A stretch of 27,862 bases of DNA, taken from Candidatus Pelearchaeum sp. (GTDB lineage Archaea; Thermoproteota; Nitrososphaeria_A; Caldarchaeales; Caldarchaeaceae). The position numbers and the translations under genes were made by a program. Under the pieces are notes generated by a model, which was not told the origin of the DNA, made no database searches, and worked only from the letters and a program-made list of their open reading frames with translations. Positions 23,194 through 27,862 of this stretch are shown here, piece by piece (position 1 is the stretch's first letter; every line of letters starts with the position of its first letter). Location: positions 1 to 27,862 of the forward strand of contig WAQC01000015.1 in the NCBI GenBank assembly GCA_015520425.1, written 5' to 3'.

Positions 23194-24195
23194 GTGGTTC
23201 TTAAATATGAGCAACCACACTATTTTACCGGTCAAATATTATTTGACCTGGGGGATGTTAGGTTGGTTAGTAATGCGGAGATAATAGCGCGGGATAGGAA
23301 GATAGGGACGTTGCTGGTTAATGACGTGGAGATTCTCAGGATATTATCAACTAAGCGCGGCGCTAGGATAGCGAGGCTGCTCGCAGAGAGGGGCAGCTAC
23401 CCTGCTGAGATAGCCCAAAAACTGGGTGTGAGCAAGCAGCTGGTCTACCACTATGTAAGTAAGATGGAGAAAAGCAACCTAATAAGACCTGTTGGCGAGG
23501 AGCGTGTTAGGGGAGGGCAGGCCAAGATATACAAGCTGGATGCCGACGCTGTTAGTCTAATCCTAAACCCGCGTGGTTGGAAGCCCGCCACCGCTAGGCA
23601 CATGCCTGAGAAGCTCAGCTCCTTCCTCTCGCCTATACTGAGCGGCGGCCGCCTCAACGGGCTTATCGTAGTAGGCTCACCACACCCACACGGGCCGTTT
23701 AGGGCTGTAGCCACAGACGGCCACTATGGATTCCAGCTCGGCCTCTTCATAGGACAATACGTAAAGATAGGCGACGAGTTCGCAGTGCGCTTGGATGTTG
23801 ATGTAAAGGCTGAGAAGCTATACGAGCAGAACATGATACTACTGGGCGGCCCTGGGACGAATATAGTAACATCAATGATGAACCCGCATCTCCCGATTAG
23901 GTTTAACGAGAGCAACTATTGGGCGGGCATCGTCTCGCCCACGCAGGTTTACACATACGAGTCGTGCGGCTTGATAGCCAAGATACCAAACCCATTCAGG
24001 GAGGGTAGTAGCGTTATAGTCTTGGCTGGCCTTAGGGCGGTGGGTACGAAGGCTGCAATCATGATGCTCACAACACGCTATGGTGAGTTGTTGAAGGGGT
24101 ATGATGGGGAGGATAGCTGGGCCGCCGTCGTGATGGGGATAGACCTGGACGGTGATGGGCGGATAGATGAGGTTGAGCTACTAGAGACGACCTAG
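23194..24195 (+). CDS. Winged-helix regulator fused to an S-layer-like domain
   Basis: 333 residues if read from the GTG at 23194; a TATA-like TTAAATAT (23201-23208) and the palindrome at 23230-23248 make an in-frame TTG at 23263 (310 residues) a serious alternative. An ArsR-type winged helix (about 45-115) has the recognition helix in IAQKLGVSKQLVYHYVSKMEKSNLI. The rest resembles the S-layer-type domain found in some archaea: ILLGGPGTNIVTSMM, LIAKIPNPFREGSSVIVLAGLRAVGTKAAIMML, then a calcium-binding-like loop DLDGDGRIDEVELLE. There is no signal peptide, so it acts in the cytoplasm. It probably regulates itself and perhaps glmS. It overlaps the convergent MobA-like gene by 15 bases. Confidence 0.75.
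   Translation: MVLKYEQPHYFTGQILFDLGDVRLVSNAEIIARDRKIGTLLVNDVEILRILSTKRGARIARLLAERGSYPAEIAQKLGVSKQLVYHYVSKMEKSNLIRPVGEERVRGGQAKIYKLDADAVSLILNPRGWKPATARHMPEKLSSFLSPILSGGRLNGLIVVGSPHPHGPFRAVATDGHYGFQLGLFIGQYVKIGDEFAVRLDVDVKAEKLYEQNMILLGGPGTNIVTSMMNPHLPIRFNESNYWAGIVSPTQVYTYESCGLIAKIPNPFREGSSVIVLAGLRAVGTKAAIMMLTTRYGELLKGYDGEDSWAAVVMGIDLDGDGRIDEVELLETT
23230..23248. promoter_or_regulatory. Perfect 19-base palindrome, likely operator
   Basis: GGTCAAAT-ATT-ATTTGACC: two 8-base arms around a 3-base centre. It lies about 26 bases after TTAAATAT, where transcription of the winged-helix gene would start, and about 70 bases before the divergent glmS start. This is the size and symmetry expected for a dimeric winged-helix regulator, so autorepression is likely (inference). 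If the GTG at 23194 is the real start, the palindrome is coding. Confidence 0.6.
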
Positions 24196-24771
24196 GATGC
24201 GTTCAGCCTCCTCAAGGTCTTCAGGAGTGTCTATGTCAAATAGTTCTTTCTCATCAACCTCAATAAGCCCAGCATTATTAATGTGGGCCAGAATCACGTT
24301 CTTCGCACCCGCGTCGCCAGCGAGTTTCAGCAGCTCTGGGAAGAGTTTTCGCGAGAATATGGCTGGGTTCATCGGCACACGCCCGCGCGAGGCGGCCACC
24401 ACATCATAACCACCGTCTAGAAATGTGGTTAGGAGCCTTCTTATGGTGTTAGCAGATACCAGCGGCTGGTCTCCCAAGAGGAGGAGCAGCCCATCAGCCA
24501 TCGGCTCAGCCCATCTAACTGCGATTCTTATTGAGGAGGAGAGCCCCTCCCATGGAGACTGGTTAACCAACAGCGCGAACCCCTCTAAGCTGGTGAAAAA
24601 ACGCTCATAACCAGGCTTGACCACCAGAGCCTTATACCGTATATCAAGGGATGACAAGCTCTCAATTACCCAATCAACAACACGCCTTCCATGTAGTTTC
24701 TTGAGTAGCTTATCATCTCCAAACCTTGTTGATAAGCCAGCAGCTAAAACCGCAGCGGCAACATTACGCAT
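24181..24771 (-). CDS. MobA-like nucleotidyltransferase
   Basis: 196 residues from the ATG at 24771; the frame opens at 24840, but the protein then has 23 extra residues before the nucleotide-binding start. The start VAAAVLAAGLSTRFGDDKLL is the signature of the MobA/MocA NTP-transferase fold (LAAG-x-S-x-R-x-G-x-x-K). Later motifs are SPWEGLSSSIRIAV and LLLLGDQPLVSANTI (the metal-binding Asp). Related enzymes make the molybdopterin cytosine or guanine dinucleotide cofactor; this one looks closer to the MocA (CTP-using) group, but the substrate is not certain. A TATA-like AAATATTTAA on the shared spacer supports a leaderless start at 24771. Confidence 0.85.
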   Translation of the reverse strand: MRNVAAAVLAAGLSTRFGDDKLLKKLHGRRVVDWVIESLSSLDIRYKALVVKPGYERFFTSLEGFALLVNQSPWEGLSSSIRIAVRWAEPMADGLLLLLGDQPLVSANTIRRLLTTFLDGGYDVVAASRGRVPMNPAIFSRKLFPELLKLAGDAGAKNVILAHINNAGLIEVDEKELFDIDTPEDLEEAERILGRL

Positions 24772-24793
24772 GCAAGGGAGTTGTTGGTGTGAG

Positions 24794-24803
24794 AAATATT
24801 TAA
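24794..24803. promoter_or_regulatory. Shared AT-rich element between divergent leaderless genes
   Basis: AAATATTTAA lies about 27 bases from the minus-strand ATG at 24771 and about 30 bases from the plus-strand ATG at 24829. As its core AAATATTT is self-complementary, it could serve as a TATA box for both directions. Confidence 0.5.
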
Positions 24804-24828
24804 GATAAATCACCAGTAGCTTGGGGTG

Positions 24829-25242
24829 ATGCTGGGACATATCTCAAAGACGCATGAGCCCGCTACTTGTGTGGTGTGTAGGCGTGAGGGAAGGCCTGGG
24901 GAGCAGTTTCACTACGTAACTGGCCTGGGCGCCGTCTGTATGCGCTGCGGCCTGGAGCTGGTTGAGTGTAGCTCGTGTGGTAAGAGGGTTAAGAGAATCA
25001 CGATTACCGTTTTGAGGGGGAGGGCGCTATGTCTAACCTGCTATAAGGCCGAGCGCGAGCGTGGCGAGAAGCGCATCTTAAAAGAGGTTGTGGCAGACAG
25101 CTTAGAGGCGTTGATGAAGAAAGTAGCGGAATCAACACCAGAGGGCTTTAGGTTCGTTGGAGTCAGACTAAAGACAAGCTCAAAAACAACATGGCAAGCC
25201 GAGTATGAGCGCGAGGACATCTTTGAAATGAGGTGCAGCTAG
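24829..25242 (+). CDS. Protein with four CxxC zinc knuckles, unknown function
   Basis: 137 residues from the ATG at 24829 (a GTG at 24826 directly before it is the other possible start). CxxC pairs occur in CVVC, CMRC, CSSC and CLTC within the first 72 residues, enough for two zinc ribbons and reminiscent of LIM or treble-clef modules. A charged helix (YKAERERGEKRILKEVVADSLEALMKKV) is followed by a short C-terminal beta part (FRFVGVRLKTSS, TTWQAEYERED) of unknown type. No close family is recognised. Its promoter region is shared with the MobA-like gene, which may suggest linked expression. It could bind RNA or DNA; that is inference. Confidence 0.6.
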   Translation: MLGHISKTHEPATCVVCRREGRPGEQFHYVTGLGAVCMRCGLELVECSSCGKRVKRITITVLRGRALCLTCYKAERERGEKRILKEVVADSLEALMKKVAESTPEGFRFVGVRLKTSSKTTWQAEYEREDIFEMRCS

Positions 25243-25357
25243 AAGTATATGGCCGTGATATCTACGCTGGTATTTCCATAAGATTATGACGCTTAAGCTG
25301 TGGTTTGAAAGATATTAAATCCGAATCAACACGATGGCGGCGGTGGAGATTTAAGTC

Positions 25358-26158
25358 TTGAGCGGAGGCTGGAAAAACATCTGGACACTGTTCAGCAGGC
25401 CTGGGGAGCGCATAGAGGTCGTAGAAGCGGGCTATGACGTGATAGACGACCGTGAGGAGTTCAGGCTCAGGATAGAGAAATCCCTATCGCAGCTCAGAGG
25501 GCAGATTGAGCGGCTCAACAACAAGTACAGAGAACTAGCTGCTAGAAACAAGCTCTATTTTGAGAAGTGTATTGAGGCTCTGGTGGCCAAGGATGAGGAG
25601 CGGGCTAAGATATACGCCTCTGAGATAGCCGAGATTAAGAAGCTGGCCAAGATAATAGTACATAGCCAGCTTGTCCTGCTCCAGATAAGGATTAGGCTGG
25701 AGAGCATCCTGGAGCTGGGGGAGGTTCTCGTCCTAGTAAGGCCGCTCATAACCCTGCTGGAGAATGTGCGCACAGAGATAGCTGACGTAGTCCCAGAAGC
25801 TTCGGAAAACCTCCGCTCACTTGCCAACACGATAGAGAACTTCATAACCGAGTCCGAGACGTATGTTGAGCCGCCGCCCAGCCAGGCTCTTGAAGAACTC
25901 TCAGACGAGGCTAACTTCATCCTAAACGAGGCTAGGAGAATAGCTGCCGAGAAGGTGAAGGAACACTTCCCAGACATACCAACCCTCACAGAAGAGGAGA
26001 AAGCAGTATATTCCTACGTGATGTCCAACCAGAACGAGGAGCTGGACTTGGGCGAGTGCGCATCGCAGCTAGGGATAAGCCCTGAAAACCTACAGGAGAT
26101 ATTGAGGAGATTGCAGGAGAAGGGGTTGATAGAAATACAGGTAGGGGAGGTTAGCTAG
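25358..26158 (+). CDS. cdvB: CdvB-like ESCRT-III protein with C-terminal winged helix
   Basis: 266 residues. The long helical Snf7/ESCRT-III core (about 33-170, EEFRLRIEKSLSQLRGQIERL, YFEKCIEALVAKDEERAKIYASEIAEIKKL) is followed by a linker with FPDIPTL (204-210), a possible MIM2-like segment for binding the MIT domain of CdvC. A winged helix follows (about 211-266, VYSYVMSNQNEELDLGECASQLGIS), as in Sulfolobus CdvB. ESCRT-III polymers constrict membranes during division or vesicle release. The start is TTG at 25358 with GGTGGAG (25342-25348) nine bases upstream. cdvC lies convergent with an 8-base overlap. No cdvA is seen in the window. Whether it serves cell division or another membrane event is open, as ftsZ is also present. 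Confidence 0.9.
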   Translation: MSGGWKNIWTLFSRPGERIEVVEAGYDVIDDREEFRLRIEKSLSQLRGQIERLNNKYRELAARNKLYFEKCIEALVAKDEERAKIYASEIAEIKKLAKIIVHSQLVLLQIRIRLESILELGEVLVLVRPLITLLENVRTEIADVVPEASENLRSLANTIENFITESETYVEPPPSQALEELSDEANFILNEARRIAAEKVKEHFPDIPTLTEEEKAVYSYVMSNQNEELDLGECASQLGISPENLQEILRRLQEKGLIEIQVGEVS

Positions 26159-27266
26159 TCCCATACTTCTCCTGCCACTTCAACAACTTCTGCATATTCT
26201 CTAGAGCTATTGATGGGCGTCTCTTCTTCAGAACCTCCAGGAAATCATCCATAGTTATTGGTCTTGGGTTTCCATCACCACTGCCAGAGGAGAAGAGCTC
26301 ATTAACCACGCGGAGCTGCGCCTCCATGCATACGTCATGTATGTCAGCCGCAGAGTAGCCGTCGGACATGACAGCGAGCTGATGCAAATCAACACCCACA
26401 TCAAGCTTCAGGCCACTCGTATACATGGCGAACAACTGCTTACGCGCCTCCAGGTCTGGTAAGGGAACGTAGATGCGCTTCTGGAATCTCCTGATGAACG
26501 GCTCGTCCAGATACCAGGGCTTGTTCGTCGCCGCTATTACGTAGATGTACTCTTTCTTGCCTTTGCTCAGTATTCCATCCATCTCCTTTACGAGCTGGTT
26601 TCTCACCCTGGCCTCTCCACCAACCTCTAGAAACCTCTCCGCTGTGAGCGAGTCTACCTCATCTATGAAGATTATAGCTGGCTTTCCCTTGCTGGCCACT
26701 TGCCTGGCCTGGCTGAAGAGGCGTGCCACGTTCTTCTCAGACTCCCCAAGCCACTTGGACATTATCGTAGCAGCGTCAACGACGAAGTAATGCGCGTCAA
26801 TCTCCTTCGCTACGGCGGCCGCGAGGAGCGTCTTACCGCAGCCAGGGGGGCCGAATACGAGAATCCCACGAGGCCACCCAAGCGGAAAGAGGTCAGGCCT
26901 CCTAACGGGAAACACTATACTCTGCCTAATCGCCTTCTTAGCCTCCTCAATATTCACTATATCATCCCACGATACCTGCGGCTTATGACGCAGTACTGTG
27001 TCGCTGAATGTTACCTTCTGTTGCTGTGTTACTGCTGGCTTGTGGTGCTCAGCTACCCCCAGCTCCTCAATACGCGCCTCATACTGGCTTATCTTCTCAA
27101 CGAAGACCTTGCGCAGCGCCTGGTCTTGGGTTAGGTTATAGACTTTCCACAGCAGGTCTATCGCCTCGCGGTATCTCTTCACAGCCTTGGCTGTCTGCCC
27201 CATCCTATCATAATAAACAGCCTCACGGGCCTTGTAGGCTGCTATCCTCTCCAGCTCGGCGAACAT
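26151..27266 (-). CDS. cdvC: Vps4/CdvC AAA ATPase
   Basis: 371 residues. An N-terminal MIT domain (about 1-70, three helices) binds ESCRT-III tails. A linker and a single AAA+ module follow: Walker A GPPGCGKT (139-146), pore loop KWLGE (171-175), Walker B IIFIDEVDSL (198-207), sensor region AATNKPWYLDEPFIRRF and the Arg-finger region. It disassembles ESCRT-III polymers using ATP. AAGGAGGAG (27271-27279, minus strand) lies four bases before the ATG, and a TATA-like CTATATAAC lies near 27317-27325. Unlike the cdvABC operon of Sulfolobales, here cdvC faces cdvB. Confidence 0.95.
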   Translation of the reverse strand: MFAELERIAAYKAREAVYYDRMGQTAKAVKRYREAIDLLWKVYNLTQDQALRKVFVEKISQYEARIEELGVAEHHKPAVTQQQKVTFSDTVLRHKPQVSWDDIVNIEEAKKAIRQSIVFPVRRPDLFPLGWPRGILVFGPPGCGKTLLAAAVAKEIDAHYFVVDAATIMSKWLGESEKNVARLFSQARQVASKGKPAIIFIDEVDSLTAERFLEVGGEARVRNQLVKEMDGILSKGKKEYIYVIAATNKPWYLDEPFIRRFQKRIYVPLPDLEARKQLFAMYTSGLKLDVGVDLHQLAVMSDGYSAADIHDVCMEAQLRVVNELFSSGSGDGNPRPITMDDFLEVLKKRRPSIALENMQKLLKWQEKYGTS

Positions 27267-27390
27267 TCTTCTCCTCCTTCCGCGGCCTGGTCTGCTGTCA
27301 GGACCGCGCCGAGAACGTTATATAGACTAGCCTCACCTAACCGAATAGCATTATCCAGGTATTTACCGTATAATCATGACGAATCCAATC

Positions 27391-27843
27391 TCATAATTCT
27401 TCTTTCACCGCCGAGAAGGAGACGCATGTTACGGTCTTGCCCACACCCTCTATTGAACGGAGCTTATCTATCACAAGAGAACCTATTGACTGCATAGACT
27501 CGCCGCGCACTTTCAGCAGTATGTCCCACTCCCCAGATATTAGGTGAACCTCCACCACATCATCCATAGCTGCTATCTCCTCTGCGAGCTTCTTCTGCGA
27601 GACTCCTGAGCCAGGTACGAAGGAGACGAGGATAAAGGCCGTTGTCGGCTTCCCCATCTTGGCATAGTCAAGCCTTACTGTGAATTTCTTGATAATTGAC
27701 TGGCTCTTGAGCCGTTTTATACGCTCCTGCACGGTTGTTCTGGGCATCTTGAGCTTTGACGCCAGCGTGGTTATGCTCTGGCTAGAATCCTGCAAGAGCT
27801 CCTGCAGGATGCGCTGGTCCTTCTCATCCAATTTTGCCTGCAT
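27391..27843 (-). CDS. Lrp/AsnC-family transcriptional regulator
   Basis: 150 residues: an N-terminal winged helix-turn-helix (about 1-60, LDEKDQRILQELLQDSSQSITTLASKLKMPRTTVQERIKRL), a linker strand, and a C-terminal RAM/AsnC ligand-binding domain (about 65-145, AFILVSFVPG, VVEVHLISGEWDILLKVRG, VIDKLRSIEGVGKT). These proteins form octamers or dimers and often sense amino acids. The ATG is at 27843, 19 bases from the window edge, so the promoter and operator are not visible. The target genes are unknown; the asparagine and glutamate genes in this window are only a guess. Confidence 0.92.
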   Translation of the reverse strand: MQAKLDEKDQRILQELLQDSSQSITTLASKLKMPRTTVQERIKRLKSQSIIKKFTVRLDYAKMGKPTTAFILVSFVPGSGVSQKKLAEEIAAMDDVVEVHLISGEWDILLKVRGESMQSIGSLVIDKLRSIEGVGKTVTCVSFSAVKEEL

Positions 27844-27862
27844 GCTCTCGGTGTTTCTGTTC

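Noticed and set aside
25334..25354. Six-codon frame before cdvB as an attenuator peptide
   Set aside because: Too short, no ribosome site of its own; the GGTGGAG inside it serves the cdvB start.
1..27862. CRISPR array, insertion sequence, prophage or attachment site
   Set aside because: No regularly spaced repeats, transposase, integrase or flanking direct repeats were seen.

Overview
The window comes from a thermophilic archaeon carrying both cell-division toolkits. It has a full reverse gyrase (a hallmark of thermophiles), an archaeal ftsZ preceded by a CdrS-like ribbon-helix-helix gene, and also ESCRT-III (CdvB-like) and Vps4/CdvC genes. It also has an archaeal-type asparagine synthetase A, a type III-like GGPP synthase, an archaeal-type GPT glycosyltransferase and bulge-helix-bulge (BHB) introns. 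Reverse gyrase plus FtsZ plus Cdv points to the Aigarchaeota/Caldarchaeia or related deep TACK lineages. That placement is inference from gene content; no rRNA gene is present. Genes are tightly packed, no gene-free stretch exceeds about 215 bases, and several genes look leaderless, with a TATA-like box about 26 bases before the start codon. I see no insertion sequence, phage gene or CRISPR array.

Layout. 1-980: the end of an SCP2-family gene, a small TOPRIM protein (minus), then cdrS-like. 973-2064: ftsZ. 2147-2929: a nitroreductase gene broken by an in-frame TAG. 2940-6385: GGPP synthase, a HAD phosphatase, an adenosine-specific kinase family protein, a small zinc ribbon (minus), a PrxQ peroxiredoxin and a DUF211 protein. 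6411-7016: a VIT1/CCC1-type metal transporter. 7013-11500 (minus): an apparent operon of a GPT-family sugar-1-phosphate transferase, a small membrane protein, a degenerate nucleotide-sugar-dehydrogenase-like protein, a Gfo/Idh/MocA oxidoreductase and mtnA. 11592-14274: a DUF354 glycosyltransferase-like protein and a large membrane-anchored surface protein. 14433-14544: tRNA-Arg(GCG) with an intron. 14550-18158: reverse gyrase. 18372-23158: asparagine synthetase A, a glutamate-synthase-like FMN protein, an EVE-domain protein and glmS. 23194-25242: a winged-helix regulator with an S-layer-like domain, a MobA-like nucleotidyltransferase and a four-CxxC zinc protein. 25358-27266: cdvB and cdvC, convergent. 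27391-27843: an Lrp/AsnC regulator.

Main discovery candidate. mtnA is interrupted by a 33-base element containing an in-frame TGA. The element folds as a hairpin with a bulge-helix arrangement like that of archaeal tRNA introns. Removing it at the canonical BHB positions (AA^A and AG^T) restores the active-site motif C-N-A-G-A-L-A-T, and the catalytic Cys and Asp then fall at residues 160 and 240. The junction lies within the codon just after the catalytic Cys. This looks like an archaeal mRNA intron, processed by the tRNA splicing machinery, inside a methionine-salvage gene. The tRNA-Arg gene 6.8 kb away carries a 34-base intron of the same kind at a non-canonical position (45/46).

How the genes may work together. 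GlmS makes GlcN-6-P for UDP-GlcNAc. The GPT enzyme, Gfo/Idh protein, dehydrogenase-like protein and DUF354 protein look like a surface-glycan or N-glycosylation cluster. A perfect 19-base palindrome between glmS and its divergent regulator could couple amino-sugar supply to the cell envelope.
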